Assembly: GCF_933775445.1 (NCBI RefSeq)
Contig: NC_065875.1
Coordinates: 22,939,555 to 23,003,554 of the forward strand
Direction of reading: 5' to 3'
From: Argentina anserina
Taxonomy: Eukaryota; Streptophyta; Magnoliopsida; Rosales; Rosaceae
Length of the DNA stretch: 64,000 nt
The position numbers and the translations under genes were made by a program. Shown piece by piece: positions 46,973 to 59,969 of this stretch; the stretch's first letter is position 1; every line of letters begins with the position of its first letter. The notes beneath the pieces were generated by a model. It was not told where the DNA came from and ran no database searches. It saw only the letters and a program-made list of their open reading frames with translations.

Positions 46973-48612
46973 TTAACCCATAAAGCCTCCTCCAGGCATA
47001 TTAGTCCCTTGTTGTGATGGAACTTGTCCTTGTGAAACTAATTGCGACCGGCTTTGACCATAAGCTTGACCCATTCCGCCCCCAACTAACTGTTGCTGTT
47101 GGTGTTGTTGCTGCAGTTGCTGCAGTTGTGGAATTTGCTGTTGCGACTGGAGCTGTGAGAGCTGCTGCTGTTGTTGCTGCATCTGAGGATGCTGCTGCTG
47201 CTGCTGCTGTTGCATCTGCGGATGTTGCTGCTGCTGCTGCTGTTGCATCTGCGGATGTTGCTTCTGTTGTTGCATCTGTGGATGCTGCTGTTGCTGTTGT
47301 TGCATCTGCGGATGCTGCTGTTGTTGCTGTAGTTGTGGTTGTTGTTGTTGTTGCTGGAGCTGCGGCTGCAATTGTTGCTTCTGTAGCTGCGGCTGCTGTT
47401 GTTGCATCTGTTGTAGCTGCGGCTGCGGCTGCTGTTGCTGCATTTGTTGTAGCTGCGGCTGCTGTTGCTGCATTTGCTGAAGCTGCGGCTGCTGTTGCTG
47501 CATTTGCTGAAGCTGCGGCTGTTGTTGTAGCTGTGGTTGCTGTTGTTGCATTTGTTGCATCTGTTGCTGACCGCCTACTTGTGGCTTAAACACGACCATA
47601 TCCTGGATTGATGGTAGATTTAGCTTTAATAAGAAATTAAGACAAAGTTGCAATGCTGAGCACAACCTCATTTTGGAAAACCCCACAATTCCCAATTATA
47701 ATGTGAAAGGAATACAAATAATAGTTCCATTATTCATTTTCCCCACAAAATCGTCCTAGTAATACACACTTACTATCCATTTTGCAGGTTGCTTTGATAT
47801 TAGAGGTGCCTCACATCTATGTTGAGGATCTACGAGCCGCTCAGGGTGGTGGCAGTATAACTCTACTTTAAAGAAACAATCACAAAGCAGTAATAAACTA
47901 GCATAGGTACATAACAATCTTACCCCTGGGAAAAGCATTCCAATCAAGCGGCAAGCTTTGTCCGAAACAGAAAGCAGTAGTGTCTGAGACGGCAACTGGA
48001 TGACAGCACACTGAAAAAGTGGAAAGCTTTAGAACATATCTCTTATTTTCATAGCTTTAACCCTGAAGCTGCAAACAAATGAGCACCAGATGCACAAATC
48101 ACCTGACTTGAAGTTGAGCATTATGCAGCCAAATACCAGTGAATGGCTCAAAGCGAATAGCTTTTAACTTTTTATCATGGGATTTCAACAAATAAATTAA
48201 TGAAGTTTCATTTCCAAAAGTAACTATTCTACATCACCAAATTTGGCACCTTTCCTAATAAAATTTTGATAATTACACAATAAGCCAACTTCCAATAATA
48301 ACTGGGGAAAAGAGAAAAATGGAGAGACCTTATGTAAAACTCCATCGCAATGGTGACAGTATTACAAAATAAGGACTTCTATAACGCATATAGTGCATCA
48401 AGGGTTAATAAGTCCTTTCAATGTTAGCAATTTTGAACATCCCTTTATTCAACAGTTAAAAAAATATGCTATCTTAACCCATACCCCACAAAAGGAAAAC
48501 AAAAAAAAAAGGTAAAAGAAAGAAAAGGTCCAAAATGTAATGAAAAGCTCAAAGGTTTCAATATTTCATAAAGACTCATGTTGGAATATATTCACTGGGT
48601 AACAGAAAGGAA

Positions 48613-48678
<66 letters not shown>

Positions 48679-51600
48679 CTACAAGCTTCTTTTCTTGTAA
48701 CTGACCAAGAAATCCATGCTGATTCATTGCTCGAAATACTAGAAAGTCTGCCCTTCCCACATATTGCCTAAAATAGTGTAGCAACTCGGAAAAATCAGAA
48801 AAACTAAGAGATAGACAATTTGTCTGGATGTCATATACTATACATACACGAGGGAAGGTTTCTTGTAAATGAAAAATTACTTGTTATTCATGTGATCCTG
48901 AGATATAAGCCTGACTATTTGCATTGTTGGTGGCCAGTTTGCTGCAAGCCTGAGGAGTAAAAAGACATTTGTCAATCAAAATATAGCTTAGATGCCATAA
49001 ATATTTATTGAGATAGCACTTCTCAATAATTAAGGAAACTCAACACTCAATACAGCATATAGGTCAAGTAGATTCAGGACTCTAATAGTGGAGGTTACTT
49101 AGTAAAACAAAAATACTTGTACAAACAGGCAAAGTAATCCCATCCCCAATAGTCCAAAGATTAAAATCTTTATAATATTCTGAACCATTCATAAACATCA
49201 CAGATACAATTAAAACATTTATAGCTCCAACGTAAATAAGAAGTAAGACATTCACCGAATCATCCAATAGCTTTCTAGTACAGGTGCCAAAAATGAAGTA
49301 AAGTATAAATTCAGTCAACAGCATAGTTTTTCAGATTTGACAAACTCGAATCTAGTTTCTCAAACGGAAATGGTTAAAGAGAGCAACTATGAACATTAAA
49401 GCATTGACTAGAAAGTAAATAGAGATCTCCACGGACTTACGTCTCAGATGCTGAAGCACTTCTGTATCCCTGAAAGAGAGAGAGAGAGAGAGAGAGAGCC
49501 TTTGTGAATGTATTATCAGCAGAAAAACTGTGAATGTATTAATTGCAACAGTCCATGTGGTAAGGTCCTATGACAGACATCAGTGGTTTATTTGATGACA
49601 CTCCCTCATAGTTTACGAAAATGTTTTCCAATAGGCATCATTGCCATGCACATGCTTCTATGAGAAAATAAACTTGTGGAATGAAAAAAACTAGAACATG
49701 TGAGATTCAAAAAACAATTAACCATAAGACATGTGGGTGTATTGTATACTTCCCTAGAAATCGAAAATGAATGTATGTATACTATAACAGTGCAAAGTTT
49801 GCAGTTCCTAACAAAGGATGGGCTTGGGAATTGGCATCATTATATCAATTATATTAGGTAAAAACAGAATCTACTGTGAAAGTGAAATTCATGAGGCATC
49901 TAGATGCATACCTCCAATCTAGTAATAAACACAGGTTGTCCTTGTCTCTGCCCAGATAAATTTCCCTGCATGTGTTTGATCAATCAATAACAAATGGGAA
50001 TCACAGAGCAATAAATAGCCAACCTGGGAGTAAAGACTATTTAAAAATCTCCTGAACTGTGAATTGAAAAATGTTTCCACCGGCAGTTTACCTCCCAGAC
50101 TTTTACATATTTGGATTGTGCAGACTGCAGAGCACTTGAAGTCTGTTGTGACAACGGATTAGATACTGAACCATTATTTCCACCAAGTGACTGTATCCCA
50201 GATTGGGCCTGTTGAGAGATTCCCGGAGTAGGAATCATTGTACCAGTTCCAGAGGAGGAACCTGCTGAACCAAGTCCACTCATCATGTTGGGATTCATTC
50301 CAATGCCACTTGAAACCATTTGGGGCCCTGGTAGATTTTGGCTCATGCCAGGAACAGATTGGCCAACACTAACACCACCTTGGAGGTTACTCATTGGTTG
50401 TGAAATCCCAAGGTTAGAATTTCCAGTCACATTGGAAGTAGCTGCAGTGAATGAATTAAGACCGGAGCTCTGAGGAACCTGTGTAAGAGTGTGAGGCCCT
50501 GAAGATGAAAATACATTTTGAGCAGCAGCCACCGAAGATGCCATTCCACTTGATATCATGTTGGATACATGCATGGCCATAGGATTTTGACCCATATTCT
50601 GGAGACCTATAGAGGTTCCTCCAGATAAGGCTGCAGAATTCATCACACGTGCTTGAGAGATATTATTGAGGATCATGCCCACAGGACGTAGTTGATGTGT
50701 CACACCACTCACTATAGGTTTCAAATCTGGCACACTCTCATTATTTGTAATCATCTCACCAGAAGATGGTGAAGAAGTTTGCAAGGTTGGAACACCTTGA
50801 GAAGGAGGACGAACAGCTGGAACATGTGCAAAAGCAGGTCCAGGCACCATTGAACTGACAGTGCTTGGTTCCTAAAAGAAAATTATATCAGAAGTGTACA
50901 ACTCTACTTGAGCGATTTGAGTAAGGAGAAAGAGCATAAAGAATTTCATTTCATTTGAATAAGGCATAAAAGCCAAATGAAAGACTATGGAATTTACCAC
51001 TTTCACTGTCGCAGGAGGCACATTTCCAACAGAAATTGATGGGCGAATCATGGCAGATCCATTCACTGAAATTTTGGAAAAGAAAACAAAAGAAAAGGGG
51101 TTAGTTAAGAATAAAAACTGGATAAGCAAGAACTCATAAAGTAAGCATAAGCACTTTCCATTTCCTTTCTGGCGAACCAGAAATTTTCAATAGATATTAA
51201 AAAAAAAAACTTTCAATAAACAAGACAAAAAGTTGACTGAATGTTTAGCATCATAAAAAGGCCAAGTTAAAAAGGTACGAGCATATTGACTGGATATACT
51301 ACCAGATGGCATAGACGTTGGAGGTGGCCCTGTCAGTGATGCAACAGGAGCTATGTCCATCTTTACAGGACTCTGATTAGATGGCAAATTTGTACTTCCA
51401 GGACGACTTAGTGTAGCCCGGGCCTCCAGAAAATTCTCTGAGATTAGAACCAGAAAGTGGGGGTTTTTCACATTATCAATGGGTGGATCTGTTGCCCGGG
51501 GGTTGCGCTTTCCCTGCATTTGTGAAGTGCTCATTTTTGTACGCAAATTTTAGTAAACTTAGAATATTCAGTCAGGATCATTTATAACCCCATCTCCCAA

Positions 51601-54600
51601 TTCTATCATCAACAGTAGTTTTAGTGGTCTTTACCAAACTAGATAGTGTTTCAATGAACATGATACCAAGAAATGAACTATAATCGGTTCATGATAGCAT
51701 AGAGAGATTTAGCGCCAAATGGAGAACTATGACAAATAAATAAAGGTTCGTTGATATGTGGTCAACAGCTAAAAATGGAGGACAATAAAAAAATTAAGTG
51801 AAACCATGATCTTACCGCATTGTATATAGTTCTGAGCTTTGGAAGCTGTTTTGGACAGATGACTGACAGAGATACAAAGCACTGGAAAGAAAATTATAGA
51901 AATAAGGCCCATCACTGATAAAGATCTACCCTCATGAAAAAAGAAACACCCGCATCAACATAAATGTTAAACACAAACTACCTGAGAGAATGCTTTAGCA
52001 ACAGCCTCAGCATCGTATAAACGGCTTTCGGCTTGAACATCAAAATTTTCACCCTGCTCCACATTTTGAATTTGTGGTCTATAGACTGGTGTGGGCAGAG
52101 GATGAGGGTTACTAGCAGCAACAAGAATGCAGTGCTTTTGAAAATCCATGTTTTGCTGATTTTCTCTTCCATTTTGAATGATAGGGAACATCTGAGTAAT
52201 AAATCAGTGAGAATAGTACATGTTAAGCACATTACAGTGAAAATGCAATCATCTACGATTCTTAAACTTCCGCCAATTCCAGAAGAATTCAATAGACTAC
52301 AGCATATAATATTTGTAATATACATTTTAACTCGTTTCTCCAAGAAGATGCAGAAACAGATTGTACACTTTTTAAATCCAAGAACTCATCTTTAGCAATT
52401 AAACATGTTTATCTCTCCCAGCAGTGGAACAAAGGATATAATCTCTCACATAATACATTTCATATGCATATATATATGAAGTTGATTTAACACGGACTAA
52501 TATGTTATACCATCAGGGCTTCAGAAAGCCCTTCTGCAATTGCAGCATCACTAAAACCACCACCAGCTATGGGAATAGCTGATAGCCATTGTAAGAACAG
52601 TTCAACATCTCTTGTCCAACCACTCCGTTGTACCAAGCAACCTGCATACAGGATGTACGACTATATAAAGATACAGAGCTACATCCGATTACAGTAACGA
52701 TGTGGAAAGCTACAAAGACACTGAGCTCTAGTTGCACTCAATACATTGAATTTTCTGCACATCATCGAATTGCTATGTGATTAAAATGCATAACAGGCAA
52801 CCACAAAATCTCTTACATAAGTGATAGCTTTTACTAGAAAAGCTTTCAATTTTATAACTAAATTTTCCTAGCAAAAGGAAGGGAAAAACTACTATTGTTT
52901 CCAGTTCATGCATCTATCTATGTACCAATATCAAGGTTGCACAATATAGACAAGGCAATGATATGCACAAAGGGTAACTACATTACAAAATTATTTGACT
53001 TTGTTTTAGCAGCTTGAATGATGTCACTGTAGAGGAGGCCTGCTAGCCTAATTCCACAAGAATTTGCTACCCCAAAAGAAACATATAAATTAATAAGTCA
53101 TAATTGATTAACACTTGATAAAGCAAGTGAAAACTACATACCAGAATAAGATCCATGAGTATTGAATGTGACCAGAGACATCTCAACAGTAGAAGTGGAC
53201 GGCTTCTGCATTTTAAAAGCCAGATAATGTGTCAGTACAAAAACAGACAGCAAGCTAGAACTAGACTTATTGTGGGAACACATAATGCTATCTTCCTGTT
53301 ACTGTTTCTGGTTTATGACTCTGGTGACAACTTGATAACTTATCATTCACAATGTTATATATGAACCTAGCCAAAGAAGCTACAAGCACCTATATATATC
53401 TAAACTGCATGTTAATAAGTATGCATTTAGAGATTATTGCTTGAATTTAACCCTGCAAAGACACCTAAATGCAATTTGCCACAGGATGAAAACTGAGTGG
53501 CTACACCCTTCAGATTAAGTAAGTGTTCTGATGTAAAATGTTGACTTCAGATCAACAGAAGAATATATGAACAATTGTACCCCCACCCGAAAAAATAAAA
53601 CAAAGACAGTTTCTTTTTTAATACTATTACCAAAATGAGTTCTTAAAAATTCCTTCACATACAGATATAGAGATAAGTAAGAAATATGAAATGCTATTAA
53701 GGAGAATTTTTTTAATGTGAATAAGGAGATTCAAGAAGATTGGTAGAAAATAGAAGCATACCTGGCCACTTAACTCATTTCCAGATAAAGATCTGCAAGA
53801 AAATATAAATCAGAGAAGACATACATATTTAATAATTCCTACCATGTCATCAATAAAAACCATCCAAAGGACATTGAAAATGTAGAAATGTCTTGTTTAA
53901 AAAAAAACACATATAAATGCATCTAGAAAGAGGAATAGTATTAATCAAACTCATATTTTTCAAAATAAAACTGCAATTAAGGTGCTATACAGCTAACTGG
54001 TCCTGTCAAAACCCATCATCTAAACAACTGAGGAGAAGAATGTATGCCAAGAGTGTATGAGTTTCCTGGAAATTGTTGAAACTTTAGATGTCACCACTGG
54101 TATAAGCCCAACATCCAGAAGTTCATAAGATAGAAAACACATTCAGAAACTATTAAAATTTAGAATCTAATTGCATCAGAGCACTCAAATAACCTAGACC
54201 ATACCCAAAATGATTACTATTAACATTAGTTGTTTATCAGTATGAGAAGAAATAAACTTAAAAGTGGGCGACTGGTATACTTGTGAAGCAACAAAGTAGT
54301 GTTATTCAGCATATAAGTCGTAACATTAGTTTATTAGTATGAGAAGAAATAAACTTTAAAACGTTGGCAACTGGTATATAAGTCTGTATATAAGTCTGTG
54401 AAGCAACTAAGTAGGTGTTATTCTGTATATAAGTCTCTTTATGTCCTTATTTGTTTGTGTACCAAGATAACCCGATATTCATAGGGTCTCCATTCTTCCT
54501 GGTGGTCCTCAAATGCAATAATCACAATCGCCAGACCACTTTCTTATTTCAGCCTGCTACTAGATTCATCGTTCAAATAACTCGGAGAAACACACACAAC

Positions 54601-55471
54601 TACACATATATAGTTGTAATGATTACAAAAGGGGTCAACATCGACTATAGACATAAGTGAGTAATTACAGTATTATATCAATAGTAGTAATGATTACAAA
54701 AGGGGTCAACTTTGACAATAAACATTACGTAGGTTATCCCTGCCTGATAACTTTTGAGTGAATTGACGATAACAAACAACTTGTCATGTATTACATCTAC
54801 GTTCAAGTTTGAATTATCATAAATGTCCAGCTCTTCCCTAACGAGCTTATAAAAACCCACAGCTTATGAAGTGTTCTAACTCTAGTCCAACAACTTCATT
54901 AGTTAAACTCAAATCTCCCACAATAATATACAATCCAGTTTTCACCACTAATTGTACAAAGTCAGACTTGGTACATTACATAGATAATTGGGTTATAAAC
55001 TGGGATCAACAGTTCATAAATACTTTAATCACCTTATAAAGCTACAATTCCAAGATTTCTAAGCTCTACAAACAATTGCGCACTCGAGTTCGTGACCAGT
55101 TCATAAACCCTAAACTCAGTTTCCATCACTAGCTCTATATGCTCAAACGGTGCATAAATACGGCCTCCGATTTCAAATTTAAACTGAAACCAAACAATTT
55201 TCAAGCTCAAATCACCTAACAAGAAATCACGGAGGGATCAAATGAGCAAATTCAAACTCAAATTCAAGTGTTATGAGCAATCAAATGAGTCAAAAACTCG
55301 AAACCCTAGCCGTTCAAACAAATAGGGAAAACGGAATTTAAAAACGAGGAAGCTGAGAATAAGAAATCCGGACCTGATGATCTTCTCGACGTAATCGGAG
55401 ACGACGGTGGGCCAGTAAGGCCCCAAAGCCGCCGTGCCTTCAACGACGACGATCAGCTGCTTCTCCGCCAT
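46973..55471 (-). CDS. MED25: Mediator subunit 25 (PFT1), 870 aa
   Basis: Fifteen exons: 55471-55374, 53792-53762, 53205-53142, 52641-52511, 52191-51982, 51881-51816, 51513-51303, 51065-50998, 50871-50092, 49965-49912, 49469-49441, 48949-48881, 48767-48683, 48010-47924, 47602-46973 (2613 bases, phases closed). The N-terminal von Willebrand A-like domain ([20 protein letters not shown] to about residue 225) anchors it to Mediator. A Ser/Gly/Met-rich linker follows. The activator-interacting domain ([30 protein letters not shown] ... [36 protein letters not shown]) binds factors such as MYC2. The last exon is a Gln-rich tail from about residue 672. In Arabidopsis MED25/PFT1 controls flowering, shade and jasmonate responses in the nucleus. 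Length is slightly above Arabidopsis (836), mostly through the Gln tract. Intron 1 is 1.6 kb and holds local duplications. Confidence 0.95.
47090..47575 (-). repeat. CAG/CAA-rich coding tract (polyglutamine) of MED25
   Basis: The minus strand encodes mixed CAG/CAA glutamine runs interrupted by Met, Leu, Pro and His. Repeated blocks of the type QMQQQQPQL and HPQMQQQQQ show expansion by unit duplication. The Ala-rich open frame on the opposite strand (47014-47589) is the antisense shadow. Confidence 0.9.
48617..48676. repeat. GA microsatellite next to the MED25 exon 13 donor
   Basis: About 30 GA units. On the gene strand it is a CT tract beginning about 6 bases after the GT donor at 48682. Confidence 0.95.
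49474..49498. repeat. GA microsatellite forming the MED25 exon 11 polypyrimidine tract
   Basis: About 12 GA units. On the gene strand it reads CTCTCT...CTTTCAG directly before exon 11, which is only 29 bases long. Confidence 0.95.
54223..54435. repeat. Tandem duplication of about 100 bp in MED25 intron 1
   Basis: 'acattagt' followed by 'agtatgagaagaaataaac' recurs with period 100 (54223 and 54323). The second copy also carries extra 'gtatataagtct' units. A further 24-base repeat ('gtaatgattacaaaagggg' plus 'tcaac') occurs at 54616 and 54687. Confidence 0.8.
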
Positions 55472-57029
55472 CGGCGAAGATCGTCAGCCGCGTCTCTGGA
55501 ATGCGGAAAAGCGAGATAGAGAGGTGGGATGAGCCAGAGGACTGGAGGAGAAGAATTAGGGAAGTGAAGCGCCGTCGTATGCGAGAGGAGAGAGGCGGCG
55601 AGGTTTGAATTTCCCACCGAGTAAGCCTCGGGGTCTTCTTCTTCTTCTCGTGGAGGTGGGATTGTAGAGCAGGGAAGCATTGTGCTTTGGCCCTTTTATA
55701 TGGGGGGGAGAGAGAGAGACTGGGAGACTGGGAATCTTCCTATAACCGGTAAGTCTTTCCTTGACCAAAAAATAAAACCAGCAAATCTTTCCCTCTCTGG
55801 GCTCCAAAACGCTGCGTTTTTTATGTGTCGATGCTTTTGCTAGTCGACGTAAAATGTACATTGCGAAAGTAACTCACGTTGAAATGCTGCAAATGCATTT
55901 GCTGCGATTTTTCCTATTCATCTAGGCGTTTTATTGTGTAATCTCATGTAACTTGCGAACGGATTGGTGCGTTGTTTCTCGAAACTAAACACTAAAAAGT
56001 GTGATAAAATATTAGAGCTGTTAGATGTCATATATTGATCGTCGCATAACTCATTCGTGAAACAAATTTTCCGACCATCATTTATTTGCCCACCTTGTGT
56101 CTAAACTCATGTCATGTGTCCAATTACTCAATTATTATCTAAATATGAGTTGAGAAAAGACATATGACATGAGTTTAAAAGAATTGGTACAAACTAGGTA
56201 AATGAAAGGTGATCGACAATGTATAAGATTTTGTAATTTATCATGTAAAAAGTCACCAATATACGTACCTAACCGGTTATCTCATATAAATAAAAATGGA
56301 GTTTTTGAGAAGTCTTCCTCTATATTGGTTTAAACTTTGTCCAAGTTGACATGTTCTCCAACAGCTAGTATCATATATATTTTTTGCTTTAGTTTGCCAT
56401 CGCTTGAGTTATATAAAATTCTTGCGAACATTTTTATGAGAAATTTGATGGTACTTTCGAGAGAATTATTGATCATAAATTCATAAGAGATAGCCTTTTC
56501 AACGAAACCATGATGTCATTTCCACCAAATTTCAAGTACGAAGACTAACTTTTGCTTCTCTTTTAAAGAGTGATCCTTCCTCCATTCCGTTCAAAAATAG
56601 GATGATCATTTGATTGAATTTCGTTTCCCCAATTAAAAAATAAAATTGATTGACATTTCAAAGAAAAAATAAAAGAGAGAGAGAGAGAGACGTGGAGCCC
56701 GAATTAAGAGCGTGGACTTCTACGCGTGTCCGGGGGCCCAGTCTGATCTCCAACCTTGGTTGAGTAGGAAACGAAGCCGACGAGAAACAGGGGATTCACA
56801 ACCCGCTTAGCTTTCTATATCCAGAGTCTCTCTGATCCTCACTCTCCAGCTTCGTTAAGTTTCCTCGTTCTCTCACTCCTGATTTAAACTGGGTTTTAAT
56901 CAGAATTTATTAACTTACAGTAGAAATTTCAGGACTTGTGGGTTTTGAAGATTGTATGATCATCTAAGATCGAGCTCTGCAGGGTTTAAGGGACTTGACT
57001 CACTTGAGGGTTTCGCTTACTTGGCGAAG
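55472..57029. other. Bidirectional upstream region of MED25 and the BRO1 gene
   Basis: Divergent spacer of about 1.55 kb. The MED25 side has a minus-strand CATATAAAAGG at about 55692-55702 and a CT-rich leader. The BRO1 side carries a pyrimidine-rich leader from about 56810 ('ctctctgatcctcactctcc'). A GA run lies near 56673-56690. No gene inside. Confidence 0.5.
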
Positions 57030-59235
57030 ATGATGCTTCATTTTCAAGACCCAGCAAAGCTCAAGACCAAGAAGGTAGATTTTCTGGGTGCCCTTTAGAT
57101 TTTGCTGCATTCTTGAGTCTTCTTTGGTTATGTTGATTTCTTGGACTTATTGTATAGACTGAATCAAAAGCTTTGTTCTTTTGCATAGACCCAGTTGGGT
57201 TTTCTTTGGTTTCTTGTTTGATTTTGTGAATTGACTAGTTTAAGACTCACATAAATAGTTTTAAAAAGGAGAGGAAGTATAATACTATGGCACCGTGAAC
57301 ATCATCGTTTAGAATTCTAGTCAATTTTGGGGAGATGGGTATTGAAGGTTCTGGGGGTGAGTACACAGAACTTGATCTCTGTTTGGTAGTTTTAACATTT
57401 ATATACAGCAGCACTAGTTGTTGTTGTTCATGTTGTTAATGGTTTCCGAATGTGTTGTAAATGGGGACAGATTGTGTTTGAAGAGGCGTATGCTGCTCGT
57501 GATTCCGCAACACTTGAGCAACTGAAAGAGTTGAGCTCTAAGCGCAAGATTCTCGAGGAGTCTACCAATACGACGAGCCCTATATCTAAGGCAATTGCAA
57601 GGGAAATGTCTGGAGGGTTAACTTCCCAGTCTGAACAGGTAATGTGTCAGTTTACAAATATATCTTGTTATTAGATAGTTTTCAATTCTCTGTTTGTATT
57701 TAGTTTAGTATGAGGAAGTACTCGTCCTTCCATATTCCCAGCATTAAGGTTGTGTGATAATGTTACATGAAGAACTTGCCTGCATTAGTACTCTCAATAC
57801 TTTTTATCCACATCCAGTGATTATGTGATCCGGTCATTAGTTATTGTCATACTTAATTTGTTATTGTTTCTTTCTTAATGGATCAGGTTCTTCAAAAAAT
57901 GGAATTGTATCTTCCAGTGTTGGAAAATTTGTTCTTTCACATTGATTTGATCGGCAGCAACGAACAGATAGTTCAGTGGACTTCAGAACTGAAGATACAA
58001 TGGACTAGTGCTCTAAGTTCATCATCCTTCTTTAACTTTGGCGGTTCCAAATGTTTCCAAATAAATGACTTGCGATTTGAAATTGTGATGACTCTTTTCC
58101 TTTATGGTGCAATACTTCGGGAGAGAGCATTAGAAGTTCTTCCATCAGGTACGGTTGTAGGCAATGCAGTCCTACTTTGTTTTCTGTTATCACCCTAGAT
58201 GCAGTTACTCACATATTTTCTTTGCCTTGTTACAGACCTTTTAAAATCTGTGACCCTTTCCAGAGAAGCTGCTGGTGTTTATCACTATCTTGCTCATGAG
58301 GTCCTTCCTTCTCTACAGCCTTCAGTCCCTGTGGATAAGCCACCAGAAGTTGTCCCATCTGTGTCCACTGTCATGAGCCTTATTTGTTTGGCTGAGGCCC
58401 AGGTCAGTCCTTCGGTCTTCACTTTATTCAACTTGCTGTGTTTTCACTACAAACTCGTGGGTTTCTTCAACTACATTTTCTAACATATGCACGAACCAGC
58501 AGTTTTTTTAAACTAAATCTCTTTCTGATAATCAAATGTGTCTTCTTCTTTTTTCGGTTGAAAATGATTGAAGTTGTTTATGTGACCTTTATAGGCAGTA
58601 ACAATAAAGAGGGCTGAAGAAAAAGGTACCAGTGTTGGTCTTTTGGCGAAGTTGCATTATGGTGTTGTGGGATTGCTGAATGAAGCCACAGATGCTTTAC
58701 ATACAGCCTCCATGGAATGCAAAGATATATCTTCGCGCTTAGTGGTATGTGCACATTTTGCACACTGTCTAATCTATTCATTTTGGGAGATAGTTCAATA
58801 ATGTTTCACCTTGATTGGAAAGTTCTGAATTGATTTATCATCTCGCTCTTTGTTCTCCTCTCTGGATTCTCTTTCTGGTTTTTGCAGGAATTTATCATAT
58901 CTTGCAAAGCATTGCATGAGTTAACAAGTCAGAAATACTTAGCTGAAAGCCTGAAGAATAGTGGTCAATTCGGGGTTGCTGTTGGACTCCTTCGACAAGC
59001 GTTGGGCAATGCGAAACGGAAAATACCTAGTGAAGAATCTTGGAAATCTTCATTCAAGCAGGAAATTGATAATTTTGCCGAATCACTCAGGAAGCATGAA
59101 CAGGAAAATGAAATTGTGTGGCATGAGAAAGTCCCCTTTGATGATGAGTTGCCGAAACCAAATGGTAACAAAATCGCTAGTATCATACCTTACAATCCCA
59201 AAAGATGGGAAAGAGAACTTGCATTGAATATTTAA
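57030..59235 (+). CDS. BRO1-domain protein (endosomal targeting BRO1-like), 379 aa
   Basis: Six exons: 57030-57074, 57471-57638, 57887-58148, 58236-58402, 58595-58744, 58888-59235 (1140 bases, phases closed). The protein starts MMLHFQDPAKLKTKK and is almost entirely helical. Segments such as LPVLENLFFHIDLIG, LRFEIVMTLFLYGAILRERA, REAAGVYHYLAHEVLPSL, LICLAEAQAVTIKRAEEKG, LLAKLHYGVVGLLNEA, HELTSQKYLAESLKNSGQFGVAVGLLRQAL and a closing VPFDDELPKPNGNKI follow the BRO1 fold of Alix/Bro1. BRO1 domains bind ESCRT-III at endosomes. This plant group has the domain alone, without Alix V or Pro-rich regions, and its exact role is poorly known. The LTR retrotransposon begins only about 150 bases after the stop codon. 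Confidence 0.88.
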
Positions 59236-59386
59236 CTGTATAGAAGGAAAAATACTAATTGTAAAGTTTTCTTGGCCTCCTTAGGCCCTCAGATGAAACA
59301 ACAAGAGCTAATTAAGATCAATGGCTTCCTTATTCTTTTATGGGAGTGGTGGATGTAATACTTGGTGTTAATACTTCTCTACCGCA

Positions 59387-59753
59387 TATTGGATATTGGA
59401 TGTGTGTGTGAATTGAAGAAGCAAATGACCACTTTAGTTGACATGTTGGCCTCTTTGGTTGACATTTATGGCTGACATTGTCTTTCTCTTGTTGCATGTT
59501 TAGCATTTTTTTTGTTGACAATCTTGCTTGAAGCATGTTGTTCCATGAGTTGGAGTGATTTTTCTTTTATTTTTCTTTCCTTTCATATTTTAGTTGTTAA
59601 GATCGGATTTGTCCCTCAATTGGTTCAAATCCTCTCTCTAGTTTGTGTATATATACACCCTTTTGTATTGTGTAAACAACATGAAATATATCAGAGAAAA
59701 TCCATCTCAACTTCTCCTTCTTGTTCCTTTATTAGTTTGTCATAATTTCAACA
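59387..59753 (+). repeat. 5' LTR
   Basis: Contains the LTR core promoter 'gtgtatatatacacc' near 59645-59660 followed by 'ttgtattgtgtaaac'. Ends at TTCAACA, directly before the primer binding site at 59754-59768. Confidence 0.85.
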
Positions 59754-59969
59754 TGGTATCAAAGCAGGTTTCATGGCCTGTCTCTTTTACTGTGCATCTT
59801 GGATCAGAGCAGGCTTCCTCATATGATTTGTTTATGCAATCTTGTTTCCGCAAAACTTCATCTTTATCTTCCTTCTCCATTAATTTATTATGGGTAGAGG
59901 AAGTAACTCGATCTTCATCTCCTTCATTTTCTCAGTTCATCCCATACCATATTTCAACATTATTTCCAT

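Noticed and set aside
47014..47589. 191-codon Ala/Val-rich open frame on the plus strand
   Set aside because: It is the antisense of the MED25 glutamine tract; CAG repeats read backwards give such frames.
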